From the NCBI RefSeq assembly GCF_026210795.1, contig NC_089441.1, forward strand, positions 2,728,001-2,792,000: DNA of 64,000 bases. Direction: 5' to 3'. Within the stretch, counting starts at the first letter, position 1, and each line of letters starts with the position of its first letter. Of this stretch, positions 9,939 to 21,440 are shown piece after piece. The notes beneath the pieces are model-generated. The model made no database searches, had not been told where the DNA came from, and saw only the letters and a program-made list of their open reading frames with translations. The position numbers were made by a program, and so were the translations under genes. Source of the DNA: Rhizophagus irregularis (lineage: Eukaryota > Glomeromycota > Glomeromycetes > Glomerales > Glomeraceae).

Positions 9939-12084
9939 TGTGCTAGCACATTCAGCAATTAATTATACTGGAAGATTTAATATCAGATATAAAGTTCAAG
10001 CACGTCTATTAAGAAAAGATCATCCAGACAGTCATTATTGTACTGGATATTTTCATTATTTACGTGAATTTGCTATTAAGTATCAAAAGTACACAGTGTT
10101 TATTTGTGCTGATGACAAGCACAGAGTAGCAATTGGTGAATAAGTTGCTACCTCAACTGGAGTTCATAATAGAAAATCATTGATACCTGATAACACAATT
10201 TTGGCAGCAAGTAATCATGATTTTACAAAATTATCCTTGACACCTTCAGTAATACTTTTATGTAAGATACCTACCTCTATTTCAGAATCATTTTACCATG
10301 AAAAAGTCTATACTTCATACATCTGTTCAAGTGTCTCTTCTGTGTTTGTTTATTCGTGGTAATTTTGATATGTTAATAGCAATGAGAACAGCTCCAGCAT
10401 AAAGTTGGACAAATCCAGCTGAAAGAATAATATTAATTTTAAATCTTGGTTTACAAGGCATGGCTCTCCTTAGAGATCAGATGAGTAGCGAAATGGAAGA
10501 TTTGTTTTCTAGAAAAAACACACTAGAAGAAATTCATTTAGTTGCTAAAAACAATTCACAATTAGAAAGTGAACCTAGAAATTCAATTAAATCTATTCAG
10601 CAGCTTCTAAATAGGTGAACAGAAAGATTGGTATTAGATAATGAAAATTTTATATGTAAAAGTCCTGCAGATGATGAAGAAATTGCACGATTTTTTGAGG
10701 TAATTTCAGAATTAAATAATTTTTTTTGTTAAACTCAAATAGCTTATTATAATCTTTTATTATAGGCAATTATTTCAATTGATTCAACTTTGCGTTGTGA
10801 TGAGACTACACAATCAATACTTCAGCAACATTCTGATTTACAAAACTTTATTCAAATACATTGCCAAATTCGGACTTATTCATTCCAAGTATGTATTTAT
10901 AGGTTTATGAATTCAAAATTTACAATAATTTGATTTTAGTTTTAATTAACATCAATTCATTAAAATTCATTAACTTGAGTAGCATAAAATACATTGTTTT
11001 GGTAGATAAAAAAATGCGGCAACATTGAATGTGAAATTTGTACTATACCATGAACGCCACAAGAAGTTTTTAAATCTCTTGATTTTCTTCCAGACCTAAC
11101 ACCAGCAGGTACGATTCAATTTGATTTCTTTTTTTTTTTTTTTCAAATGTTGAATCATGTATCATTTTATTAGAATATATTTGGACTACATAATAATCAC
11201 AACTATTCTGTAAATGATACTCCCAGCTCCTGACCAGTCCGATCAAACATTAAAATTCAATTTGATTTCAATATTACCAAATCAGAATATTAAACTAATA
11301 ATATATAGCTCATGATTCTGATCATTATGCCAATTTTCTATGGTGTATAATAAACCTACGACTGATGAGCATCAACCATCTAAAAAAATTGCTGCTACTG
11401 GTATGGAAAGAGGACCATCAGGATTGTATATTAATACTAAGGTTCATGAATTCATAACCTGTAATGAATGTTCAAAGGTACGTTGCTTATTTAGTGAGAG
11501 GCATAAGTAAGGTTGCTTGTCTAAACTTCTTCAAAATCCTACGATTAGTTTCGTCAAAATTTTACTATAGATTTATTATAGTTTTGGCAGAGTTTCGGCA
11601 GTTTCAGCATTTATAATAAGTTTCGGCAGTTTCGCCTTTCTCCAAAGGTTCACCAGTTTTTTAATATAACTTTAATATAGTTTCAGCAGAATTTTGCTTT
11701 TCGGCGAAACGCCATCTTGCCTAAACCCCTAGGTTTCAGCAAGCAACCTTAGGCATAAGATAGTCTTGAGATTCAACATGCTATAGAAAACTGGCCTTAT
11801 ACATGTGAATCTACTGTTTTTTCACAGGATCACAACTGTGTTTGTTCAGGAGAAAATTTGTTGTAAAACACCAATGGAATTTATTTACTTACTATTCTTG
11901 TCAAAAAGTCCATTCTGATCGGTGCTACCATTGTGGATCAACTGATGATTTACAGGACAAGCTGGATTCACTAATGGAAAAATATAAATCAATACTCTCT
12001 TTATGTGCAGGTTGCTAAGATAAAGGATTGGATTTTTTTTGTTGAATGCCAATACAAACTAAAAAACAAAAGCATGACCAATAA
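9939..12084 (+). pseudogene. Decayed multi-exon transposase-like gene (CADDKH family), internally deleted
   Basis: The 5' end is missing. Readable blocks in order are NYTGRFNIRYKVQARLLRKD, YLREFAIKYQKYTVFICADD followed by KHRVAIGE, ILAASNHDFTKLSLTPSVIL, LFIRGNFDMLIAMRTAPA, SWTNPAERI, then IDSTLRCDETTQSILQQHSD, TGMERGPSGLYINTKVHEFI followed by TCNECSK, and finally SDRCYHCGSTDDLQDKLDSL. I recall a multi-copy family in mycorrhizal fungi and cnidarians with this order, and the acidic CADDKH motif is suggestive of a nuclease-like core. A stretch between FYHEKVYTS and SLLCLFIRG seems deleted. Introns lie at about 10700-10766 and 10889-11006. Stops include TGA where Arg is expected (PRTPQEVF, FFCRMP). 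A 244-bp MITE interrupts it. The function call is tentative. Confidence 0.5.
11508..11751. mobile_element. MITE family 1, copy 1 (244 bp, hAT-type)
   Basis: Perfect 12-bp terminal inverted repeat TAAGGTTGCTTG / CAAGCAACCTTA. It is flanked by a perfect 8-bp target duplication GGCATAAG (11500-11507 and 11752-11759). The interior carries repeated GTTTCGGCAG-like words and no ORF. The 8-bp TSD is the hAT hallmark. It lies inside the decayed CADDKH-family gene. A near-identical copy of the same length is at 41953. Confidence 0.93.
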
Positions 12085-12290
12085 ATATTTTATTGTAGTA
12101 TTAATGTAAACCATAAATCAAACTTAATGATATAATTTTACAAATTTGAAATGCAAATAAATTTACCAATTTTCTTTTAAGCATTTATTCAATTGTAATT
12201 TTAACGCTCACCAGTGGTGAAAATCACCAGTCACGTGACACTATAATTTTTTTTTTTTATTTGGAATATTCACCAGCGGTAAAAATCACT

Positions 12291-14235
12291 AAACAAAAAA
12301 CAAAAAAAAACTCTTTCCCGAATACATTTTTTACGAAAATTTCTGCGTAATAATTTTTTTTAAAAAAAATAATCCCCTTTATTAAATTTTATTACATAAA
12401 TATAAAAATGTCTATGGATAAGAGCCGAACATCAAACGAAGAAGTTTTAGACTTCGTTTCAAAGTTTAACGAAATTTATTTTCAAACTTTTACACACAAC
12501 TTAAGTTCTTTTGTTACAGACGGTTTTCTCAAGGACTTATTTGAAAAAAACCCCTCAGTACCTAAGGATAAAGCCTGGATACTGATAGAGCGGTTTGGTG
12601 AAACAGCCAACCCTGCGAACTTCTCTTCACAAGCTCAAGCTACGAATATACAGCCCACCACCCTTTCGCTAATATTTTCTATAGCACTTTTTGCTGCGTC
12701 CAAGTCTTGGGACAATTTTTCTACCCAATTCTATCTTAATTTTGGCGATACGGGTGATGACGATGATGACGACGATAATGGATCTCAGAATACTGATGAT
12801 TATCTAATGGATGAGTCATATCCGCTTGAGCCCGATGTAGATGAACTTTTACGCCAAGGATTTCAAATGCCACCAAATCCAGTACCTATCAAGCTTCCAT
12901 CAATGCCTGATATAGTAATGCCCCCTGTTGATCAAACTGTAATACCCGAAAACTCCCGGAAGACAGATAAACAAAAGGCGCGTGTTACAGATGATAAACA
13001 AGTCGCGAACCAATCAACAAAGGCAAAACCTGATGTGAAAACATCAGCCAAAGATTCCCATAAGGGACCGAACCGGAGGCTACACAGATACTGACAGGAT
13101 ACGAAGCTGTCAGAGAGGAGCAAGAGCGAATCCGAGACATAATAGTTTACAATATCCCGTATACCTGGGACCTGCAGAAAATACTAGCAGAGTTAAAACT
13201 TTGGGGGAACGCTATTAAATGTTCCGTTAAACGGCAACATAAGTATCAGACTCTTCGAGTCAAAATAGCACTTTCCTCATTTGCCCTTCCCCAGTTTAAC
13301 AAATATTGGACGACAGACCTGGGAGATATACCCGTTAGATGGTTCCCTGCAAGTTGGACTTTACAAGAAAGAAAGCAACGTGAAAAGTTCCAAGCCGTTA
13401 TTCATGACATTCTGGAGGATATGACGATGGCTACCTTGTGGATGGACCGTAAACCATGTGAATTTTTAATGAAGTGCGGTGCTAGCTCATTTAAAGTAAT
13501 TCAAACAAGTAAAGGAAGGAGGAAACTTGTGGCCTATTTCGAGGATTGGGAGACCACACTAAGGGCCTTAGATACGCCACAGTTTTTCGTACCTGATGGT
13601 AAGGAGTTGAAATGGTGTCGACACTCCATTCCTACCTTGAAGAAAGCACAAAACAAACCGAAGGCTAAAAATACACCAAATCCGAAAAAATCAGGTAAGT
13701 CTGATAAGAATTTGGATAGTAAACAGCCTAAGAAGAAGGATAAACCTACATCCTTGAAGATAGTCCCAAAAAATAATAACCAGGAGGAGAAAAACCTGAA
13801 GAATCAGAAGAAGGCAAAGAATACCTCGAAGATTAAGGGTGGTAATAAAGATAACAAGGCGGTTTTAGCAGAAATTTTAACTTTATTACAGAGACTAGTT
13901 TAGCCTATGCTTTTATTAGCGGTTTTACGAATTTCAGAATTGTATCATTATTTTTTAGGATAGAATAGGTTTATGTGTAGTGCCACAATTTCTTGGAAAG
14001 GGGACTTGTCCTCTCCACTTTTTTTTTTTATTATTCCCAGTGTGTTTGCCTGGACCTTTATCGGACGGGGTAGTGGTACAGGTCTTTTTTTTTTAAGAAG
14101 TTAGGATCGGGTGCCAGCTCCTCTGGTCTTCGATGGTGGGTTCTAAGTAGATTAGTAACTCTCGATAGATTGTTCATATCTTTTTGTATACCTCGCCAAC
14201 TTCACATAAAATAAATAAATAAATAAATAAATAAA
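12291..14235 (+). mobile_element. ORF1-only non-LTR retroelement (half-LINE) copy 1
   Basis: The 5' end carries the shared leader (CTCTTTCCCGAATACATTTT and following). One gag-like ORF1 follows, then a 3' UTR and an (AAAT)n tail at about 14208-14235. The flanks share GTAAAAATCACT (12279-12290 and 14236-14247), a retroelement-type TSD that extends further with one indel. There is no room for an endonuclease/reverse transcriptase ORF2. It would be moved in trans by an autonomous relative. Confidence 0.85.
12408..13903 (+). pseudogene. Half-LINE ORF1 (gag-like RNA-binding protein), one frameshift
   Basis: Begins MSMDKSRTSNEEVLDFVSKF. Parts in order: an N-terminal helical region (NIQPTTLSLIFSIALFAASK), an Asp run, a Pro-rich linker (NPVPIKLPSMPDIVM), a basic linker, an RRM-like gag region (IIVYNIPYTWDLQKILAELK; SFALPQFNKYWTTDLGDIPV), TMATLWMDRKPCEF, a Lys-rich tail and a closing VLAEILTLLQRLV. 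Compared with copies 2 and 3, a roughly 10-bp deletion near 13065 shifts the frame after about 220 codons; the second part stays open to 13903. The likely role is binding element RNA into a particle. The RRM-like assignment rests on the appearance of the segment and would need a structure comparison. Confidence 0.75.
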
Positions 14236-14610
14236 GTAAAAATCACTTAAACGAAAAAAAAATCCGATATAATAATATTTTCGCAATATTATTGTACGAG
14301 TAATTCACAATTTTATGTAATAATAAACGAATTATAACTTATGTATTACATGTATAATAGAATTGCCTTTATTATAAAGAAAATTATGCTTGAATTACAT
14401 AAAAAATCGCAAAAAAAAATTCTTTTCCATCCATCCTTTTCTACTTTCCACCACCTATGAATAAGAAACAGTTTATATAATCTTTTCTCATTACATATCA
14501 ATTGTTTATAGTATTATAAACCTAATATAACTTTCAGTTATAAAATTCTAGTAAGAATATGAATATTCTTTTATTCAGTAATTGAACAATAAAAAATAAT
14601 ATACCTAATA
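14236..14610. other. Non-coding interior of MULE element C
   Basis: AT-rich sequence between the half-LINE tail and the 3' end of the MULE gene. No feature beyond the retroelement TSD at its start. Confidence 0.5.
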
Positions 14611-17370
14611 TCATCTAGCGTTTCTCGATGGACACCTTTTTTGGTAATGGCCGAATTTACCACATGATAAGCATCGGCGCTGTTGTTTTACTGGTTGAGT
14701 ATTACTTTCATCTGAAATTTCTTGCATCAGAATTCTTTTTCTTGATACCTCCATCGCACTTTTTAGTCTCTTTTTTGATGGAGTTCCTCTAATTTTAGTC
14801 ACACGAGGATCAGTTATTTGTTCAATTAAATCTTTTTGTAATGGAATTATGCTGCCATCTTCTTGACTAGATTCATTAATTCCTATTATATCATGATTTT
14901 CTTTAATATCATCACCATCACCTATATTTTTTTCTCGCTTTGATTCAATAAAATCTTTTAATAATGTGATTAATTCATGATCACTATTAGTTTCTAATGC
15001 AACATTAATAGCAGTTTTCGCTGTAGAAAATGCAATTCCAAACTTATTTTGTTGATGAGTGTTTTGGTGAACAACTTCACTACGATCTGATCCTTGAATA
15101 TGATGTAAACTTTGGAATGTACATGTAATTTGAAATGAAGTTATATCAGTTGATGTTTCTATTGCTGTAAGAATCAGTGAGTTCTTGAGATTAATGTCCA
15201 AATTGGATAAAATGTTATCTTTATACCATCTAATGGGTATAATACTAATATGGAACTTCGCTAAATGTGAATACAGCATCACTCTCCAGAATGGTGGCAA
15301 ATTATACCTTTTGTGATTGTTTCTAAACAAGTACAAAGATGTGTTCCATCATCTAAAAGTATCACTAAATTGTCCTTACGTGAAAGGCCTCCTATACGTC
15401 ATATTCTCCACATTTCAATAATATTTGAAGTTTCAATACCATTTAAAAGTTATTTGTGGTTCATCAATAATATCTTCAATAAAATTATCATTAGCAGTTT
15501 CGGCATCTACTAAATTCTATAAGATTTATGCAAGTAAGATATTTCTTTATCAATAAATATTACTTAATCTTAATAAAATATTACTTACTTCATTCAAAGA
15601 TGATACCAAATGACCTTCGTAAGTAAATGATTGAGAGATTTGAAACTTTTGCCAGACAATACAAGAGGCGTTAAAAATTAATTAAGAACTGCATCAATAT
15701 TGGAAAAAAATTGAGATGATAAATGCGGAAGTCCAACTGTTGTTTGGTAAGCCTTAAGATTAGCTAATTCATGTCTTTTATCGATAACTTTTTCAATGTC
15801 ACAAAGACTACTTGCACTATTTAATGCTTTTTTAATAATAGCGTTAAATGATTCAACACTTGAGTACTTTGAATCCCCGCGTTAAATTGAAATGGTGTAT
15901 AAGCTTTAGCCCAACTATTTCAATTAGGATATAGTACTCTGGTCATATACGGTTGACTTTCTGGAAATTCATTCATCATAGACCCCATTGTTGTTCAAAT
16001 AGTTCTATGCTTAATGTATTTCTGCATAAATAAAAGGCTTTACAAAACGAATGAAATTTTGTACCTAATTTTGTTTTGAGATGTTTAGTAATATTTTGCC
16101 AGATGTGGAAAAGACAATAAAAGTGTGGAGTTGTTGGAAAAACATGAGCAGCCGCATTAATTAATCCTAGTTCTGAATCTGTCCAAAATGCCTTTGGTGT
16201 AATATTATTAGTTGCTTTCATAAGGTATTGTAAAATCCAAATATACGTAGACGCCATTTCATCTTCAACAAGAGCATTTGCTACATTGCAAAATTTTCCA
16301 TAATTGTCCTTGATCATAAATACACTTAAGTACATATTGTACTTATTCATTTTACAAGTATTGTCATTTAGTACTACATTGTGAAACTGTTGATATAATT
16401 CATGTTGTGATGGAGACATCCAAAAAATTCCAGATAAATGATGCTCATTGCCTGAATGTCAAACAAATATTTTCCAATGTGGATCTTCTATTATCTTTTC
16501 AAGAAAAATATTGAGAAATGAAGTAGTATCTGAGTTTTCTTCTTCATTATTTTTACGTAAACGATATATTGAATTATAAACATTCTGTTTATGAAACACA
16601 TGCTGCGGATATTTTTTTTTTAAAATTTCCAGTTGTACAACAGGCGCTACTTTGCATTCTGTGAAAAACTTTAAATCTTGCATCATTTCATTATTGAATT
16701 GTCGATACCTTACATTAAGATGTGGTATGTCAGTTGGAATTAATTCGTAATTATGTATATCTTCTAATGTTGTGCATTTCACCTGATTTTCTAATTTTGT
16801 AATGTAAAATTACAATGCCAATGGCAATTGAACTTGTTAGAACCTCATTCCCGTTGTAATTCTTGATTAATATTCTTACAAGGTTTGTAAGTACCACCAA
16901 AAGAGCAACGGTATGACTTGCATATAGTAATAGAAGGGTTATTTGGATTCTTGTCATTTCTACAAATCTGATAACCAAAACCTCTTTCTAAACAGTAATT
17001 ATACATAAACGTATCAACAGACATCCAATCATCAAAACTATCTTTTTTACGAAGATTATATTGATATATATTAAAATTATCAACTGAACTTTGGAAGAAT
17101 AATTCTATAGGTGGTTTATTAAAAAAATTATCAGAAAACTTCCAACACAATATTTTCGTTAGTTTCTACAAAAAAAGTTATTAGAAGACTTAGGAGGTGT
17201 AATGATATTTTCTAATACAGTATTTTCATTGATTTCTATATAAAAATTTTCAGGTGATTCTGGAGGTGTAATGATATCTTCTAATACTGTGTTTTCATTG
17301 TTTTCTTTAAAAAAGTTCTCAGGGAAAATAGCGTCTTCAGAAAAATTTAGAAAGAAATCGACACCGCATT
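14611..17370 (-). pseudogene. MULE transposase with zinc knuckle (element C), multiple breaks
   Basis: Minus strand. The N-terminal part (17370-17170) has a 22-residue direct repeat built around NENTVLEDIITPPES and NENTVLENIITPPKS. Then come a FAR1-like segment (DSFDDWMSVDTFMYNYCLER), an LKFFTECKVAPVVQLEILKK block, and the MULE core: VVLNDNTCKMNKYNMYLSVF, NALVEDEMASTYIWILQYL, FWTDSELGLINAA, HFYCLFHIWQNI. A SWIM-type motif (CTCLETITKGIICHH) is frameshifted just before FWRVMLYS. The C-terminus has a CCHC knuckle, CLSCGKFGHYQKRCP. Frame breaks occur near 17170, 16840, 16450, 15960, 15600-15400 and 15305. Homologous throughout to element B at 50557-53347. Confidence 0.8.
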
Positions 17371-17687
17371 AACTATCACGACTTTATTTTATATTCATAA
17401 TGCATAAAATTTTTTATAATATGCATAGGTGTGACAAATACCATTTAGTAACACATTCCACATGTTTATACAAATTCAAGGTTATACAATGTAACGGTAA
17501 AAATCACCAGTGGTGAAATTAAAATTAAAATTAATAAAAATCACCAGTGATATTAAAAATTCAAATTTAAATTTATATAAATTTGTGGTTAAAATCACCG
17601 GCTGGTGAAACTAAATTTAAAAATTATTAAATTCACCAGTGGTGATTAAAATTCGAATTTAACCATTGGTGAAATTTAAATAATTCC

Positions 17688-17953
17688 ATAATACAAATAT
17701 TTACATTTTTATAAATTTAAAATTATTTTTTTTTATACTTATACTAGCCATCAAAATTTTTTATATGGCGGTGTTGATTATTACCTCTCCTCCCCTCTAA
17801 ATTTTGGCCAAGATGTTACATTAAACACATTATCCAATTGGTCCGGCCTAACTAAAAAAAAATATTAGTATTCTACAAATATGAAGTTCCACTATAGTGT
17901 CACATTCGCCCTGACTAATGCTGAGCAATCATCCCATCAGTTCTCTAACTTTC
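17688..17953. other. Spacer with a repeat shared with 33250-33300
   Basis: 17813-17855 (TTAAACACATTATCCAATTG, then GTCCGGCCTAAC) resembles 33257-33297 (TTAAACATATAATCAAATTG, then GATCAGCCTTAAC). The second copy differs largely by C to T and G to A changes, suggesting a dispersed repeat. No gene. Confidence 0.4.
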
Positions 17954-18411
17954 TTAATAATGACCTGATTTTTGCCAACAAAGTAAGTTTTCCAGTTTCA
18001 TTACCATCCAAACCTTTCTTAATTTTTCCAAAAGTTTTAAAAGAATTCTGCTTTCCAGAAGGTTTGCTTTCCTTATTCTTGTTATTTGTAGTATTTGGTT
18101 CAACCTTGTTAGCCAAGTCTTAGTTCTGCTTCTGATTTCAGCCACTTCTTGGTGACCGATTACAATCTTTAAAGAATTGAGAAGAAAGTATCTAGTTCAA
18201 ACATCTTCATATTCTTCCAAGTTCAACTTGAAATTTATGATTTTATCCAAATCAGCCCAATTTTCGTAATACATGATGAGCTTGCAGGTACTCTTTTGAA
18301 GATTCCAGTTAGCAGGATATTAACAAATAAGAAGTCCTCCTAAAGGAGCAGTCCAGACTTCTTGATTCCATAGGTTCATAGCCCACTTGTTGAAGTCAAT
18401 TGAATGGTGAC
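17954..18411 (-). pseudogene. Divergent half-LINE/LINE ORF1 fragment
   Basis: Read on the minus strand, 18400-17954 gives NKWAMNLWNQEVWTAPLGGL, YPANWNLQ, LIMYYENWADLDKIINFKLN and a Lys/Arg-rich end. This parallels NKYWTTDLGG, WFPASWTL and VAYFENWETTLRAL of the neighbouring ORF1 copies but is clearly diverged and interrupted by stops. It is a remnant of a distinct subfamily. The + strand ORF here (17881-18123) is an antisense shadow. Confidence 0.45.
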
Positions 18412-18714
18412 TTATTTATTTATTTATTTATTTATTTATTTTCTGTTAAGGTCGGCAAGACTATCATTGGAACTATATCATGCCTAAACAATCCAGCTCT
18501 TTTTTAGTTCACCATCCAACAGAGCATATAAATGCGCCACTGGACTTAATCCTAATTTGAATACAAACAAATAAATGTATTCGCCAAGGTAACACTAGGT
18601 ACATGTCAATACTAAGTGCTACATATGTAAAAAAAAAAAATTATTCTACCTAATAAAATAATACAAATTAGAAAGTCTAACTAAAAACTAAACTAATTTA
18701 CACAATAAAGACAA

Positions 18715-19287
18715 AATCTCTGCTAAAACCTCCTTGTTATCCTTATTACGTCCTTTGTTCTTTGAGGAATTCTTTGCCTTCTTCTGAACACCAGATTCTT
18801 CAACTGGTTATTATTTTGTTAGGTTAACTTTGAGAACAGAACTTTATCCTTCTTCTTGGGCTCATTACTATCCAAAACTTTACCTGTTTTACCAGACTTG
18901 TTCTTGTTCAGAGTATTTTTAGCCTTTGGTTTAGATTGTGCTTTCTTCAAGTGAGGAATGGAGTGTCAACACCATTTCAACTCCTTACCTTCAGGTACGA
19001 AAAACTGTGGCGTATCTAAGGCCTTAAGTGTGGTTTCCCAATTCTCAAAATAGGCCACAAGTTTCCTCCTTCCTTTACTTGTCTGAATAATTTAAACAAG
19101 TTAGCACCACACTTTGTTAAAAATTCTGGTTTATGGTCAATCCACAAGGTAGCTGTCATCATATCCTTTGGAATGTCATGAATAGCGGCTTGGAACTTTT
19201 CATGTTGTTTTCTTTCTCGTAAAGTCCAACTTGTGGGAAACCATCCTACAAGTATACCTGGCGTTTAACTGAACACTTGATAGTATT
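18715..19287 (-). pseudogene. ORF1 C-terminal part of half-LINE copy 4
   Basis: Minus-strand remains of the conserved ORF1 end: WFPTSWTLRERK-like sequence, HDIPKDM, a WMDRK-equivalent LWIDHKPEFL, AYFENWETTLKALDTPQFFV, LKWC, then a Lys-rich tail. Several frame breaks (for example around 18800-18850 and 19090). No intact coding potential. Confidence 0.65.
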
Positions 19288-21211
19288 TTATTTATTTTAT
19301 TTTATGTGAAGCAGGCAGGGGATATAACAAAGGGCATGATTCCGAAGTAATACAACCCAAATAGATCCTACCATCAATTTCCAGAGGAGCTGGAAGCCAA
19401 CCCTAACTACTTGAAAATAAAAGACCTGTACCACTACCACATCCGATAAAGGTCCAGGCAAACACACTGGGTAAAAAAAAGGAGGGGAAAGAAAGTGGAG
19501 AGGACAAGTCCTCTTTTCAAGAAATTGTGGTGCAAACACATAAATCTATTCTATCCTAAAAAATAATACAATTCTGAAAGTCGTAAAACCGCTAATAAAA
19601 GCGTAGGCTAAACTAGTTTCTGTAATAAAGTTAAAATCTCTGCTAAAACCACCTTGTTATCTTTATTACCACCCTTAATCTTCGAGGTATTCTTTGCCTT
19701 CTTCTGATTCTTTGGGTGTTTCTCCTCCTGGTTATTATTTTTCGGGACTTTTTTTGAGGATGTAGGTTTATCCTTCTTCTTAGGCTGTTTACTTTCCAAA
19801 TTCTTATCAGACTTACCTGATTTTTTCGGATTCGGTGTATTTTTAGCCTTCGGTTTATTTTGTGCTTTCTTCAAGGTAGGAATGGAGTGTCGACACCATT
19901 TCAACTCCTTACCATCAGGTACGAAAAACTGTGGCGTATCTAAGGCCCTTAGTGTGGTCTCCCAATTCTCGAAATAGGCCACAAGTTTCCTCCTTTCTTT
20001 GCTTGTTTGAATTACTTTAAATGAGCTAGCACCGCACTTCATTAAAAATTCACATGGTTTACGGTCCATCCACAAGGTAGCCATCATCATATCCTCCGGA
20101 ATGTCATGAATAACAGCTTGGAACTTTTCACGTTATTTTCTTTCTCGTAAAGTCCAACTTGCAGGGAACCATCTAACGGGTATACCTCCCAGGTCTGTCG
20201 TCCAATATTTATTAAACTGGGGAAGGGCAAATGAGGATAGTGCTATCTTGACTCGAAGAGTCTGATACTTGTGTTGACACACTTGATAGTATTACCCCAA
20301 AATTTTAACTCTGCTATTATTTTCTGCAGGTTCCAGGTATACGGGATATCGTAAACTATAATGTCTCGGATTCGCTCTTGCTCCTTTTCGACAGCTTCGT
20401 ATCCTGTCAGTATCTGTGTAGCCTCTGGTTCAAATGATTTCTTTCCCTTTTGGGAATTTTTGGCTGATGTTTTCACATCAGGTTTGGCCTTTGTTGATTG
20501 GTTTGCAACTTGTTTATCATCTGTAACACGCGCCTTTTGTTTATCTTTCTTCCAGGAGTTTTCGGGTATTACAGTTTGATCAACAGGGGTCATTACTATA
20601 TCAGGCATTGATGGAAGCTTGATAGGTACTGGATTTGGTGGTTTTTTGAATCCTTGGCGTATTAGATCATCTACATCTTGATCAAGAAACGGAGACGCAT
20701 CCATTAGGTAATCATCAGTATCCTGAGATTCCCTATCTTTGTCATCATCATCATCATCCGTATCGCCAAAATTGCAATAGAATTGGGTAGAGAAATTATC
20801 CCAAGACTTGGACGCAGCATATAGCGCTATAGAAAATATTAGCGAAAGGGTGGTGGGTTGTATATTCGTAGCTTGAGCTTGTGTAGTGAAGTTCGCGGGG
20901 TTGGCTGACTCGCCAAACCTGTCTATCAGTATCTGGGCTTTATCCTTAGGTACTGAGGGGTTTTTCTCAAATAAGTCCTTGAGGAAACCGTCCTGTACAA
21001 AAGAACTTAAGTTGTGTGTAAAAGTTTGAAAATAAATTTCGTTAAACTTAGAAACGAAGTCTAAAGCTTCTTCGTTCGGTGTTCGGCTATTATCCATAGA
21101 CATTTTTATATTTATGTAATAAAATTTAATAAAAGGGATTATTTTTTAAAAAAAATTATTACGCAGAAATTTTCGTAAAAAATGTATTTGGGAAAGAGTT
21201 TTTGAACTCAT
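19288..21211 (-). mobile_element. Half-LINE copy 2 with 19-bp TSD
   Basis: Full-length ORF1-only element of 1,924 bp: tail at 19288-19306, 3' UTR matching copies 1 and 3 (GGTCCAGGCAAACACACTGG on +), ORF1, and the conserved leader ending near 21203. Perfect 19-bp TSD CTGAACACTTGATAGTATT on both sides, within half-LINE copy 4. Length, tail and TSD all indicate target-primed reverse transcription. Confidence 0.92.
19608..21103 (-). pseudogene. ORF1 of half-LINE copy 2, broken
   Basis: Starts MSMDNSRTPNEEALDFVSKF at 21103 and stays open for 286 codons (to 20243). A 4-bp-type deletion around KCVNT, where copies 1 and 3 have KCSVKRQHKYQTL, shifts the frame. The second open part, 20090-19608, begins at TLWMDRKPCEFLMKCGASSF and ends VLAEILTLLQKLV. 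Just upstream, an ERKQRE codon is TAA instead of the CAA seen in copy 3 (near 20133). Otherwise it has the same domain order as copy 1. Confidence 0.75.
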
Positions 21212-21440
21212 CTGAACACTTGATAGTATTATCCCAAAGTTTTAACTCTGCTATAATTTTTGGCAGATCACAGGTATACGGGATATCATAAACTATAATG
21301 TCTCAGATTCACTTCTGCACTTCTCCAACAGCTTCATATCCAGTCAGTATTTGAGTATCCTCAGGTTCAGATGATTTCTTTTCCTTTTAAGAATTTTTAG
21401 CTGATGTTTTTACTAGGTAACTTACATCTTATATAATATT

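Larger units (their letters stand above)
12193..17687 (-). mobile_element. MULE element C, containing an inserted half-LINE
   Basis: The left end (about 12193) reads TAATTTTAACGCTCACCAGT. The reverse complement of the right end (ending 17687) reads GGAATTATTTAAATTTCACC. Both resemble the termini of MULE elements A and B. Subterminal CACCAGTGGTGA-type palindromes cluster at 12212-12285 and 17490-17675. The transposase gene runs on the minus strand at 14611-17370. The flanking 9-mers (12184-12192 and 17688-17696) agree at only six of nine positions, so the exact ends are uncertain. The half-LINE at 12291-14235 entered the left subterminal region later. Confidence 0.6.
18412..21412 (-). mobile_element. 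Half-LINE copy 4, 5'-truncated and split by copy 2
   Basis: Its (AAAT)n tail is at 18412-18440 (TTTA units on +), followed by a 3' UTR with TTTTCTGTTAAGGTCGGCAA and an ORF1 C-terminal part (about 18715-19287). The matching upstream part resumes at 21231 and ends at 21412. The junctions 19269-19287 and 21212-21230 both read CTGAACACTTGATAGTATT, the 19-bp TSD of copy 2. Its 3' UTR differs from copies 1-3 but matches a fragment at 38312, so it is a separate subfamily. Confidence 0.8.
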
